From assembly GCF_900016645.1 (NCBI RefSeq), contig NZ_CDGJ01000110.1: a DNA stretch of 64,000 bases. The stretch is one strand, 5' to 3'. Each line of letters starts with the position of its first letter. The first letter of the stretch is position 1. The notes below the pieces were generated by a model, which saw only the letters and a program-made list of their open reading frames with translations, made no database searches and was not told the origin of the DNA. This DNA is from Acididesulfobacillus acetoxydans. GTDB taxonomy: Bacteria; Bacillota; Desulfitobacteriia; Desulfitobacteriales; Desulfitobacteriaceae. Positions 33,527 through 42,012 of the stretch are shown here, one piece after another. The position numbers were made by a program, and so were the translations under genes.

Positions 33527-34732
33527 TCAATGCAGATCCTTGTTTCTGACTCCCCGGAAAAAGCGCCAATAGAGAACCGTGTTTATCCCTTGGAACCCGG
33601 CTGCGAGAAGCAGGGGCAGGCCCAACATACCTTCATCCATCAGGAAGCCGCCGAGAGGCGGCGTCAGCGCCGAGGAGACTTGCATCGGCAAATTGCTGAA
33701 AGCGGCCATGGTAGAACGTTCCCCCTCATCGCTCATACCCATAACCATAGACTGGCGCAGGGGATTTCCCAGGGAATTGAACACCATGCGCAAAGCAAAC
33801 AGAGTCCCCGCCATAAAATAGGTCTGTGAAAAAGCCATGACCCCGGTTAGGGTCACCGCGATCGCCCGAGTGACTGCCACGGTGCGCACAACGCCGAAAC
33901 GATTTCCCAAGTAGGCGGAAATAAGATACGGAAGGGCTGTCAACAAGTTAACAATAGTAAAAAGAACCCCGACGGCGGCGGGTCCCGCCCCGAAACGCGC
34001 GTAGAACCAATAAGTCAGCAGGGGTCCCAAGAAACCGATGCCGAGACCGTTGAAAACATTGGTAACCGAGAACTTAGCCAGAAGGCGCCAAGAAAGCTGA
34101 AAGGGCTGCCTCTTCACGGTGCGTTTACGCTCAGAAACCGGCAATACCACCGCAATGAGCAAGAGCGAGCTAAAGACTGTCAGGGCAAAAAGAAAAAGGT
34201 AACCCGTCCGCCAACCAAACGGCCCGCCCGGCCAAAGCTGAGGGACAGCTGCCAGGAGTGAGCCGACCGCTCCTCCCAAAACGCCGAGAAAAGAAAGAAA
34301 ACCAAACACCTCATTGCGGTACTTGCTCTCGGCGTGCTCACTCAGGAGCGGTTGTTCCGCCGGGTAAAAAGGCCCAAAGGCCCCCCCGCTGCCGGCGCCG
34401 CCTCCCCGGCCAATCGTGCCGGCCGCGCTGGAAAGGGTAAGCACGGCCAGGTTGGCGCTGAGAACAAAGCCCGCTGCTCCCAGGGCCTGCAGAACGGCCA
34501 AAACAATGATGGCGCGCTTGCGTCCCCAACGGTCCGCCCCTATACCGACTGCCAGTATAAGCAAGGCGCCGCCTATCGTCGTGCCCATGAACAAAGTTCC
34601 TATCTGCACCGCACTGAACCCCAGCCTCGCCAGATAGATGGGCACGACGATCACGAGAAAAGCCTGGGTAATACTGCGGATCACCCGCGCAGCAAAGAGC
34701 AAAGCCAGATTCTTATTAAGCCAGTGAGACAA
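33527..34732 (-). CDS. MFS transporter
   Basis: A 401-residue major facilitator with twelve helices; GADRWGRKR is the loop 2-3 motif and GRGGGAGSGGAFGPFYPAEQ the family segment shared with the MFS protein ending at 7126. The linker between halves is short here, so the long linker of the paralogue is a separate expansion. The TTG at 34732 has AAGGGGGAG five bases upstream and begins just before the first helix; the frame is open to 34816 without a ribosome site. Substrate unknown, probably efflux. Confidence 0.8.
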   Translation of the reverse strand: MSHWLNKNLALLFAARVIRSITQAFLVIVVPIYLARLGFSAVQIGTLFMGTTIGGALLILAVGIGADRWGRKRAIIVLAVLQALGAAGFVLSANLAVLTLSSAAGTIGRGGGAGSGGAFGPFYPAEQPLLSEHAESKYRNEVFGFLSFLGVLGGAVGSLLAAVPQLWPGGPFGWRTGYLFLFALTVFSSLLLIAVVLPVSERKRTVKRQPFQLSWRLLAKFSVTNVFNGLGIGFLGPLLTYWFYARFGAGPAAVGVLFTIVNLLTALPYLISAYLGNRFGVVRTVAVTRAIAVTLTGVMAFSQTYFMAGTLFALRMVFNSLGNPLRQSMVMGMSDEGERSTMAAFSNLPMQVSSALTPPLGGFLMDEGMLGLPLLLAAGFQGINTVLYWRFFRGVRNKDLH

Positions 34733-34947
34733 CGAGACTCCCCCTTCTAGTCGATTCATCTTAGCCGATTTATCTTCAGAAGACACCGGGACCCAAGGCG
34801 GGATACTGTCCACCAATCGCCGCCTTTAAGCGGACCTAACCCCCTATAAGCGGTTAAAGCTATGATTGGTTATTTGACGAGGGTTAGCGGCAAGGGTGAG
34901 CGAACGGCGGTTGTTCGAACACTAAATAGTGTAGACCCTTTTCAGCC

Positions 34948-34995
34948 AAAAAAAAAGACCCCCGCGGCCGATTCGGACGATCGGTTTTGGGGGCA
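34948..34995 (-). terminator. Intrinsic terminator of the SpoVAF-like gene
   Basis: Minus strand CCCCC...GGGGG with an inner CCGAT/ATCGG stem, followed by nine T residues, 15 bases after the stop at 35011. Confidence 0.9.
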
Positions 34996-35010
34996 GCCGG
35001 AATGACAAAA

Positions 35011-36540
35011 CTAACCGTTTCGCCTTCCCATTTTCGGGCGCAGAACTCCGGGACGGCCGCGAATGTCCGCGAACGGTTTGCGCAGCACGACATTGTCCAG
35101 GCCGTTTTTCCACTTGAAAGGAAACAAGGGCCAAAAATAAGGAACTCCGAAAGACTTACGGGTAATCAAGAACACCAGCAAGGCGGCCAGCGCGACCCCA
35201 AAGCCCAGAGCACGCAGGTGGAACGCAAACCCCAGTTGAGTGCACAGAAGGATAAAGAGGCGGGACATCAGATTGGCTGAGGCCAGATCATAGGAGGTGA
35301 GGGAGAATTGAGCCACCATGACCAGGGCCATGTAGACCAGAACTTCAGGCTGTAACAAATGTATTTGGGCCACAAACTGGCCGAAGATGACGGCCGCCAT
35401 GATACTCACCATCGAGGCCAGAGTCACCGGTGAAGTCATGACAGCCACCCTGAGAATATCGATGGCCACTTCGGCAATAATTAATTCCGCCCAGAGGGGC
35501 AGGGGATCATTTTTCTTCGCCTTGAAAAACGCCAGTTGTTTAGGCACAAGATCAGGGTGAAAGTTGGCCAGAAGGAACAATCCCGGCAAAATAATCGTAA
35601 TCAGGGTAGCAAGCAGCATGGTCCAGCGCCTGTAGGTCCCAACCATCGGATATTGATGATATTCTTCCGGATGCTGGAGCAGCTGAAAGAAGGTGATCGG
35701 CGCGATGATGACTTCCGGGCTGGTGTCCACGACGATCACCACATGCCCCTCCACCAGAGCGGTGGTGGCGACATCGGGTCTCTCCGTATAGCGCACGATC
35801 GGATACGGATTCCACTTCACCTTGCCAATCAGCTCGACCACGCTTTGCTCAGCCATAGCAATCGTGTCCGCTTGAATGGACTTTAAGCGCTCGCGAATCA
35901 TGTTGACCGTTTCCGGATTGGCCACATCCTCCAAATACATCAAACTGACATCCGTCTTCGAGCGCAAGCCGATCTGCATCAATTCCGCCCGCAAGCTCGG
36001 CTCCCTGAGGCGGCGCCGGATCAAGGCGGTATTCATGAGCATCGTTTCCGTAAATCCGTCTCTCGGCCCCCGCACTACCCGCTCAATCTCCGGTTCCTGG
36101 ATACTGCGCATCGGGTAAATACGGGTGTCGATGAGCAAGGCCGCGTCATATCCGTCGACAAACGTAACCATCGGACCGGAGAGAATAAAGCGCACCACAT
36201 CCTCCATCTTCGTCACCGGCTGTACCTGGACAAAGGTCACATTGGTGTTCAAATAGTTCATTAAGTCCTGCAGCGTATACGTCTGATGTTGGCTGACGAA
36301 GGTTTGAATGCACTTCTCCACGTCGTTGAGGATGAGCACCATGTTCATGGTCAAAAAGTAGCCGTTGAGAACATACGACATCATGTTAAGATTGGAAAAA
36401 GCGAAAGGCTTCGCCATGATATCCCAACTGTGTCCCGGTCCCTGCCCGACTCCCAGCAGCTCGTTCAGGTATTTGACATTATCATCAAGCTTAGCGGAGA
36501 TCGGCGGGAGGGGCTGACTGTACGGTTCTGTCATTCCCAC
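35011..36540 (-). CDS. spoVAF: GerA-family spore protein, SpoVAF-like
   Basis: A 509-residue membrane protein: a soluble N-terminal half with FVDGYDAALLIDTR and VVRGPRDGFTETMLMNTALIRRR (read as two motifs), then four to six membrane helices, as in GerAA. The opening with LDDNVKYLNELLGVGQ fits SpoVAF, which sits with the dipicolinate channel in the spore inner membrane and helps germination. Other spoVA genes are not adjacent. The GTG start is 11 bases after GGAGG; an ATG two codons later is possible. Confidence 0.85.
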   Translation of the reverse strand: MGMTEPYSQPLPPISAKLDDNVKYLNELLGVGQGPGHSWDIMAKPFAFSNLNMMSYVLNGYFLTMNMVLILNDVEKCIQTFVSQHQTYTLQDLMNYLNTNVTFVQVQPVTKMEDVVRFILSGPMVTFVDGYDAALLIDTRIYPMRSIQEPEIERVVRGPRDGFTETMLMNTALIRRRLREPSLRAELMQIGLRSKTDVSLMYLEDVANPETVNMIRERLKSIQADTIAMAEQSVVELIGKVKWNPYPIVRYTERPDVATTALVEGHVVIVVDTSPEVIIAPITFFQLLQHPEEYHQYPMVGTYRRWTMLLATLITIILPGLFLLANFHPDLVPKQLAFFKAKKNDPLPLWAELIIAEVAIDILRVAVMTSPVTLASMVSIMAAVIFGQFVAQIHLLQPEVLVYMALVMVAQFSLTSYDLASANLMSRLFILLCTQLGFAFHLRALGFGVALAALLVFLITRKSFGVPYFWPLFPFKWKNGLDNVVLRKPFADIRGRPGVLRPKMGRRNG

Positions 36541-36905
36541 TCTCTTCGGTTCCTCCTTCCTTCTTCTTTCCTTGTTCCTGATTCCTGGTTCCTGATTCCT
36601 TGTTCCTGGTTCAATCTTTCCCTGGTTTCACTTCTTTCCTTGTTCACCGCTTCATCCCCTGTTTCCGTGTTCTCTCTTTGTCCATCTGTTCCTTCCCTGT
36701 TCCCTCTCCTTTCCTTCCCCCCTCAACTCTTTCTCGTTTCCCTGCTCCTTCCAGCTTATGTTCTGCCGATCGGCAGATAAATATTCCCGCAATCCGCCGT
36801 TCGAATATCCGCTCTCCGTATATCCGCCATCCGAATACCTTTCGCCCGAATACCTTTCGCCTGTATATCCTCCGTCCGCGCCGCCCCCTTTTTCGCTCAA
36901 GCAAC
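36541..36905. repeat. Polypyrimidine tract and degenerate tandem repeats
   Basis: From about 36541 to 36760 the plus strand is almost pure C/T with TTCCTGR units (TTCCTGATTCCTGGTTCCTG). From 36780 to 36890, units built on CCGAATACCTTTCG and TATCCGCCATCCGAA recur with 12-18 base spacing. No gene is supported; long open frames on the minus strand reflect composition only. The minus strand here is the leader of the SpoVAF-like gene only in its last bases. Confidence 0.75.
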
Positions 36906-36909
36906 AACG

Positions 36910-36937
36910 GCCCCGCAGAGAATCCACTCCGCGGGGC
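36910..36937 (-). terminator. Stem-loop downstream of sufB
   Basis: GCCCCGC and GCGGGGC pair around a 14-base loop, 70 bases after the sufB stop at 37009. The tail is GTTGTTGCTT, only partly T-rich. Confidence 0.6.
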
Positions 36938-37008
36938 TGACTGTTTATAGGCAATGCGCGAGAAAACCTAGGAATCCGTTTCCGGAGATGAGAGCATATT
37001 CCCAAACA

Positions 37009-37929
37009 CTAAGCCAAAAATCCCTTTAGGATCGTCTCTTCCGCTTCTTTTTCCGAAAGGCCCAAAGACATGAGTTTCACCAATTGCTCTGACTCGATGC
37101 GGCCGATGGCCGCTTCATGAATGAGCTGCGCCTCCGAATGATAGGCGGAGACCCTGGGCGTGGAAAGAACCCGAGCCGCATGCATAATAATAGCGTCGCA
37201 CTGAATATGGCCCCTGGACCGGTTGCGTCCTATCAAATCGAAATAGAAGTCTTGCCTGGATTCATCCTGCGCGACGGAGCGGGAAATGATCTGGGCCGAC
37301 GAATCCACCCCGTTAAGTTCAACGGTTATTTTAGACTGCGCTTCCTGGCCCAAGTAGGTCAGGAGACGTTCTGTCACCACCAGCTTGGCTTTGTCCCCCA
37401 ATCTGACCTCAGTGTCCCTCAGCGTGTTGTCGATGCCCTTGATCTGAACCATCTCCAGTTCGACAACCGCCCCCTCTTCCGCTTCAATGATTGTCTTCGG
37501 ATTGAGGACCCTGGCCCCCCGGCCGTCACCTTCACCATAATGTTTTTCCACGTATTTGAGTTTGGCACCCTTGCGCACAAAGAAAGTATGAATACCGTCA
37601 TGTTGGGACTTCTGATCTCCGCAATTGTGGATGCCGCAGCCGGCGACAACCAGCACATCAGAGTAAGCTCCGATCTCGAACGTGTTGTAAACCAGATCCG
37701 TGATATTCTCTTCCGTGACGATGACGGGTATGTGGACGCTTTCACCCTTCGTATACGGCTTGACGATCACGTCAATCCCGGGCTTGTCCTTCTTCGTCAT
37801 GATGTCGATGTTAGCCGTCGTGTTTCTCTGAACCCCTACCCCGTTCTTGCGGATATTGTAAGCACCCTGCGGAATCTCATGCAAATCGGCGACCCTTTCC
37901 AGCATTTGTTTATCCAGCGAACTCAGCAT
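37009..37929 (-). CDS. sufB: SufB/SufD-family Fe-S scaffold protein (SmsB-like)
   Basis: A 306-residue SufB/D-type protein, shorter than classical SufB (about 470). The beta-helix core (LVVAGCGIHNCG, HDGIHTFFVRKGAKL) and the C-terminal VSAYHSEAQLIHEAAIGRI with SLGLSEKEAEETILKGFL are conserved. Together with the ATPase before it, this is the two-gene SufCB layout (called SMS in recent literature) of archaea and anaerobes, lacking sufD, sufS and sufU here. It starts at the ATG with AAGGGGG upstream, overlapping sufC by 20 bases. Confidence 0.87.
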   Translation of the reverse strand: MLSSLDKQMLERVADLHEIPQGAYNIRKNGVGVQRNTTANIDIMTKKDKPGIDVIVKPYTKGESVHIPVIVTEENITDLVYNTFEIGAYSDVLVVAGCGIHNCGDQKSQHDGIHTFFVRKGAKLKYVEKHYGEGDGRGARVLNPKTIIEAEEGAVVELEMVQIKGIDNTLRDTEVRLGDKAKLVVTERLLTYLGQEAQSKITVELNGVDSSAQIISRSVAQDESRQDFYFDLIGRNRSRGHIQCDAIIMHAARVLSTPRVSAYHSEAQLIHEAAIGRIESEQLVKLMSLGLSEKEAEETILKGFLA

Positions 37930-38659
37930 CCTGAATGACCCCCTTCTCACACTGACTGCTGCAGCAATCTTCGTCCTTTAAAATCTTATTGAGAATTTTG
38001 TCTTTGTCCGATTGCTCACTGATTTCGCCGTTGGCTATAAGGATAATTTCATCCGCCAGATCGAGAATTCTCTCCTGGTGCGAAATGATGAGAATGGTCG
38101 TTTCATACTTTTCGTGGATAAATTTGAAAGTCTCTGCCAATCTTTGAAAACTCCAGAGATCGATCCCTGCTTCCGGCTCGTCAAAAACCGCCACCCTAAG
38201 TTTGCGCGCCAAGACCGTAGCGATCTCGATCCGTTTCATTTCCCCACCGGAGAGGCTGGCATCCGCATCCCGGTCCAGATAATCCTGAGCACAGAGCCCC
38301 ACATCGTGCAGAAGGTCGCCAATGTTCAACTTGTCCGGATTGGTGGAAGCAGCCAGTTTAATCAATTCCTTGACCTTAAGCCCCTTAAAGCGAGGCGGAT
38401 TCTGAAAGGCATAGCCAAGGCCCAAAAGCGCCCTCTCCGTAATCGTCTTGGTCGTGATATCCTGCCCGTCCAGAAAAATCTTGCCTGCGCTCGGCGGATA
38501 GACGCCCATGATCACTTTGGCCAGCGAGGATTTCCCCCCTCCGTTTGGCCCCGTGATGACGTATATTTTCTTCTCAGCCAGTCTCAAATTAATGTTTCTT
38601 AAGATTTCGACCGTCTGTCCTTCGTCCATGGTCAAGGAGACCCCTTGTATTTCCAGCAC
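37910..38659 (-). CDS. sufC: Fe-S assembly ATPase SufC
   Basis: A 249-residue ABC-type ATPase with Walker A GPNGGGKSS, FQNPPRFKG in the Q-loop area, signature LSGGEMKRIE, Walker B VAVFDEPEAGIDLW and H-loop LIISHQ, all as in SufC. It drives conformational change in its SufB partner. The C-terminus carries extra residues with a CCSSQCE cluster, which is unusual. The GTG start has GGGGGG eight bases upstream. Confidence 0.92.
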   Translation of the reverse strand: MLEIQGVSLTMDEGQTVEILRNINLRLAEKKIYVITGPNGGGKSSLAKVIMGVYPPSAGKIFLDGQDITTKTITERALLGLGYAFQNPPRFKGLKVKELIKLAASTNPDKLNIGDLLHDVGLCAQDYLDRDADASLSGGEMKRIEIATVLARKLRVAVFDEPEAGIDLWSFQRLAETFKFIHEKYETTILIISHQERILDLADEIILIANGEISEQSDKDKILNKILKDEDCCSSQCEKGVIQDAEFAG

Positions 38660-38694
38660 CGATAATTCCCCCCTGTATTCGCAAAGCTTTTCCG

Positions 38695-39120
38695 TCAGAA
38701 ACGGCCGAGTAGTTCCGCCTCATCCCCCACCCGAACCTTGCCGCCTTTGAGTACTCGTCCAAACCGGCCCTCCCGGCTGACAATGTAAGGGCGCCCGTGC
38801 TCCTTCCATTCGTCTTTCCCGACATGGCAGATCTCTACTTCCGCCACCCCAAGTTTTAATACAGCCCCCGGCCCTAACAAACTCAAGGGCACCCCGCTGA
38901 TCGTCACATTTTCCGTATAGCCGTCGCTGAGAACTTCCTCCCGCTTCTCGGACGGCACTTTAACCAAAGCTTCCAGCGGAAAAATGCTGACCTGGCGATC
39001 CCAATCCCCGCCGTGTCCGTCGCCCTCAAGACCCCACCCCGGCACCATATTGACCTCACTGACGTCGTTTTTCACGGTTCCTCTCAGCGGACTGATATGC
39101 AAAGACACTACTTTTCCCAT
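38695..39120 (-). CDS. MOSC domain protein
   Basis: A 141-residue stand-alone MOSC domain (the C-terminal domain type of molybdenum cofactor sulfurase). GWGLEGDGHGGDWDRQVSI and YTENVTISGV are the core strands; the conserved cysteine is in EICHVGKDEW, and VSREGRFGRVLKGGKVRVGD closes the fold. Small MOSC proteins are thought to handle sulfur for Mo/W cofactors or Fe-S proteins. It lies 35 bases ahead of sufC on the same strand, so it may belong to that operon. Confidence 0.88.
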   Translation of the reverse strand: MGKVVSLHISPLRGTVKNDVSEVNMVPGWGLEGDGHGGDWDRQVSIFPLEALVKVPSEKREEVLSDGYTENVTISGVPLSLLGPGAVLKLGVAEVEICHVGKDEWKEHGRPYIVSREGRFGRVLKGGKVRVGDEAELLGRF

Positions 39121-39227
39121 AGGTATCCTTCCTTTTGAAGGGATGTCTTAGTTAAGAGCATATCACAAACAGGCAAAGCTCTCAACTCCCCAATCCGAAT
39201 GTCCCAAGCAGCGCACAACACGCGTCA

Positions 39228-39262
39228 AGAAGCCCTTCCGTTTCGCCAACGAAAGGGCTTCT
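39228..39262 (-). terminator. Stem-loop after the small membrane protein gene
   Basis: AGAAGCCC and GGGCTTCT with inner TTCG/CGAA pairing around CCAA; 15 bases past the stop at 39276. The tail TTGACG is short in T, so efficiency is uncertain. Confidence 0.65.
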
Positions 39263-39275
39263 CTCGGGCCGCCGC

Positions 39276-39488
39276 CTATTCCTTTGTTTCCCGTTGGAGA
39301 GAGTTCACCAAGCTTAAAGCAACCCCGACGAAAAAGATGAGGCCGGCCCACGGCCTCACCGCTGCCAAGGCCGGCAGACCTTCAATCCCCTCGATCACGA
39401 CGACGGTCAGCGCAATGCCCCAGAAGACGCGCCAATCACCGCAGAAGAAATCAAAGATTTCCTTTAAGATCCGAACTGCCATTTTCAT
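39276..39488 (-). CDS. Small membrane protein (70 aa)
   Basis: Two hydrophobic segments (VFWGIALTVVVIEGIEGLPAL and PWAGLIFFVGVALSLVNSL) in a 70-residue protein. I do not recognise a family. Its start overlaps the stop of the COG4280-like gene by four bases, so the two are translationally coupled and it may be a subunit of that membrane protein. Confidence 0.7.
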   Translation of the reverse strand: MKMAVRILKEIFDFFCGDWRVFWGIALTVVVIEGIEGLPALAAVRPWAGLIFFVGVALSLVNSLQRETKE

Positions 39489-40270
39489 GAGCGGTTCCCT
39501 CCCACTCCGGGTTTCAGCCTCTGCTGGGCCCTGCCGTACGGTTTAAGCCAGCGCAGAATCAGCAGACTGACAACAAAGTAGGCAGCCAAGAGCACCAGCA
39601 GAAATAGGTCCGCGAACGGCCAGGCAATACCCAGCCCTTCGCCGCCCCAGAAGGTCCCGAACGTGACCAGCATCAGACCGACAATATACTTAAGGGTATT
39701 CTCCGGGATTTTGGTGAGCGGGCCGCGCACCGCAACCCCCAGTAAAACGACAACCACAAACGCCAGCAGAGCCCCGAAGGCCGCTGCCCAGAGCCCGTCC
39801 ACCTTATGGGTGCCGGCGCTGGCCCCGAAGGTGATGACGATAAAAGCGACTTCCAGACCTTCGAGCAGTACGCTTTTGAAAGAAGTGAGGAACCCGAAAC
39901 CGTTGCATTTACCGGCATCAATCTCGCCGCGTGCTTTCAATTCACTCAAGCGCTCCTCGTAAATCGCGGCTTCGTCGTGCAGCGCTTTGAGCCCGCTGTA
40001 GCGCAGCAGTGCCTTCTTAAGCCACTGCAGGCCGAAAAGCACCAAGATGATACCGACAACCAGCCGCAAGACCTCAATCGGAATGAAGAAAACGATGGCC
40101 GAGCCAAAAATGAGGACCAGAACCCCCAAAGTGAGGGCGGCCGCGGCCGCTCCCAGTAAACTGCTTTTCCAGTTAATTGTCACCCCAATGACCAAGACGA
40201 TTGTCAAAGCTTCCACGAACTCTACCGTTGAAGCGAAGAAAGACGGTAGGACAGCAGACCAAACCATCAA
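39485..40270 (-). CDS. COG4280-like predicted membrane permease
   Basis: A 261-residue protein with about seven hydrophobic helices in two related halves. Each half begins with an acidic motif inside a helix, VEFVEALTIVLVIG (Glu17, Glu20) and LLEGLEVAFIVITFG (Glu137, Glu140), like the E-x-x-E motifs of FTR1-type iron permeases and related cation carriers. A cytoplasmic loop of charged residues (about 95-122) joins them. This suggests a metal-ion transporter; the ion is not known. The gene is downstream of an Fe(III)-type ABC operon, which makes iron a fair guess only. Confidence 0.65.
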   Translation of the reverse strand: MMVWSAVLPSFFASTVEFVEALTIVLVIGVTINWKSSLLGAAAAALTLGVLVLIFGSAIVFFIPIEVLRLVVGIILVLFGLQWLKKALLRYSGLKALHDEAAIYEERLSELKARGEIDAGKCNGFGFLTSFKSVLLEGLEVAFIVITFGASAGTHKVDGLWAAAFGALLAFVVVVLLGVAVRGPLTKIPENTLKYIVGLMLVTFGTFWGGEGLGIAWPFADLFLLVLLAAYFVVSLLILRWLKPYGRAQQRLKPGVGGNRS

Positions 40271-40430
40271 GGTTCTCCTTTCTTTCCGTAAGAAATTGAG
40301 TAGAATCAGCCGAGAACTCAGCCAAACTCAGTAAAAACTGACTTCAGAACTTGGGACCTGAGTCCGCTCCAAGTTCTTCCTGTTACAATCAACGAATACC
40401 CTCAATCCTTTTCTGTTTGTGCGGCCGGAC

Positions 40431-40565
40431 TCAGGTCGTCGGCCCGTTATGTTCTAAGGTCTGCCGAAAGTAGGCATACAGGGCATCGTAGGGCAAAAAC
40501 TCTTTCTCCAGCGTTTCGTGGTCATTGGCGCTGATATAGCCATACCCTCTGGTAACCCATTTCAT
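40431..40565 (-). CDS. Small hypothetical protein (44 aa)
   Basis: The ATG is preceded by AAAGGAGTGAGG with good spacing. The 44-residue product (MKWVTRGYGYISANDHETLE... YFRQTLEHNGPTT) is acidic and aromatic-rich without a known domain. It lies 150 bases after the ABC ATPase and 160 before the COG4280-like gene on the same strand. It is too short to be conclusive, but the ribosome site and codon use favour a real gene. Confidence 0.5.
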   Translation of the reverse strand: MKWVTRGYGYISANDHETLEKEFLPYDALYAYFRQTLEHNGPTT

Positions 40566-40715
40566 CAGACCTCACTCCTTTCATCCAAGGCCGTCCCAAC
40601 TCATGACCGAAGTCGCGCTTTGGCAGGCACTGTCCGTCAAACCCCAAACCTTGGAGCATGTATGCGTCCGCCGCTCCACCCGTCAGCCGTCTGTCCCTTC
40701 CTCAGCCTCCCGATT

Positions 40716-41852
40716 TCAGACGAGAGCTTCGGCCCTTATGACCGGCTGCGCTCCTCTTGCGGGCTCTTTTGCGACAGCGGAAGATTTCTCGCTCACTGGG
40801 CGGCAGCAAGCCGCCGGCAACCACAGCCGAACGGCATCACTGACCGCTCTTTCGGCTGTGTCCCACACCTCCAGACAGGTGTCAGGTGCCTCCCGCAGCG
40901 TCACCCTGTACTGCCAGTTAACCCCTTGAAACGAGCGCTGCGCCACCACCGCATCGAGCAGTTGGCCGGGGCCTGGTTCCCGCCTGTCGATCACAATATC
41001 CGCCGGACGGATCATTATCTTCGCTCTTTGCCCGATAGGGAGCGAGCCACTGCTATAGATTCTGAATCCCCCACATTCTACAGGTGTATATTCCCCCAGC
41101 CCGGCCAAGACCCGACCCTCCAGGATGTTAGAACGTCCGAGGAAATTGGCTGCAAAAACGGTCGACGGTTCCCGGTAGAGTTGCGTGGGGCTGCCTGCCT
41201 GCTCTATGCGCCCTCGGTTCAATAATACCACATAATCAGCCATACTCAAGGCTTCAGCCTGATCGTGAGTGACATAGACCGTGGTTATGCCGGCGTCCCG
41301 AATAATGCGCAAAAGCTCCCAGCGCATCGTTTCCCGCAACTGAGCATCCAGACTGGACAAGGGCTCATCCATCAGCAAGAGCGAGGGCTTCGCCACCAAA
41401 GCCCGGGCAATCGCCACTCTCTGCTTTTGTCCGCCCGAAAGTTGATGGGGATAACGATTCTCAAAGCCCGTCATCTGTACGGTCTCCAGCGCCTCCCCAA
41501 TCCTGCGCCGGATCTCCTGGCGGGGCCTCTTTTTGATCTTCAGACTGAAAGCCAGGTTGGCAAAGACATTCATATGAGGCCACAGAGCGTAATCTTGAAA
41601 AACCAGGCCCACATTTCTCGCCTCAGGCGTCAGATTGTACCCCGGGGCGGACCAGCGCTCCTCCCCCCTCCGGATCACTCCGCCGTCAATGGAAGTCAGT
41701 CCGGCCAGAGCGCCGATCAAGGTCGTTTTGCCGCAGCCCGAAGGCCCCAGGAGGGCGACATACCGGCCTTCCCGGATTTCCAAAGACAGGCGATCCAAGA
41801 CCAGTTTATCGCCGTAAGATTTCCTGACATTTTCCAAAATGATAGGATTCAT
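40716..41852 (-). CDS. ABC transporter ATP-binding protein, FbpC/PotA-like (Fe(III) type)
   Basis: A 378-residue ATPase with Walker A GPSGCGKTT, Q-loop FQDYALWPHM, signature LSGGQKQRVAIARAL, Walker B LLLMDEPLSSLDAQLR and H-loop VYVTHDQAEALS, then a C-terminal TOBE-like regulatory domain (from about 285). This type energises uptake of ferric iron, phosphonates or polyamines. The strong GAAGGAGGG ribosome site supports the ATG. It follows the two-domain permease and binding-protein genes. Confidence 0.87.
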   Translation of the reverse strand: MNPIILENVRKSYGDKLVLDRLSLEIREGRYVALLGPSGCGKTTLIGALAGLTSIDGGVIRRGEERWSAPGYNLTPEARNVGLVFQDYALWPHMNVFANLAFSLKIKKRPRQEIRRRIGEALETVQMTGFENRYPHQLSGGQKQRVAIARALVAKPSLLLMDEPLSSLDAQLRETMRWELLRIIRDAGITTVYVTHDQAEALSMADYVVLLNRGRIEQAGSPTQLYREPSTVFAANFLGRSNILEGRVLAGLGEYTPVECGGFRIYSSGSLPIGQRAKIMIRPADIVIDRREPGPGQLLDAVVAQRSFQGVNWQYRVTLREAPDTCLEVWDTAERAVSDAVRLWLPAACCRPVSEKSSAVAKEPARGAQPVIRAEALV

Positions 41853-41882
41853 AAACCCTCCTTCTCGGCCGCTCCCACATTT

Positions 41883-41933
41883 CGTTCCTCCGCCGCTTGG
41901 CCGCCGGTACTTCCGTTCCTCCGCCGCTTAGCC
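41883..41933 (-). repeat. Two-copy direct repeat between permease and ATPase genes
   Basis: CGTTCCTCCGCCGCTTGGCC at 41883 recurs as CGTTCCTCCGCCGCTTAGCC at 41914, a 31-base period, within the 160-base gap of the ABC operon. Confidence 0.8.
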
Positions 41934-42012
41934 CCTCCACGTCTTTCCTCACCCGTCGCTTCCGTCTTTATGAACTATCCGCTCACATGCCTGCGCCACC
42001 AAAATGTGTTCT

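Noticed and set aside
36644..37005. Minus-strand open frames encoding Arg/Lys/Gly/Tyr-rich repeats
   Set aside because: They follow from the polypurine composition; no ribosome site or known family, and several frames are open at once.
40431..40565. Resemblance of MKWVTR to the start of ChrB chromate-resistance proteins
   Set aside because: Only six residues agree; the rest does not match, so no function is assigned.
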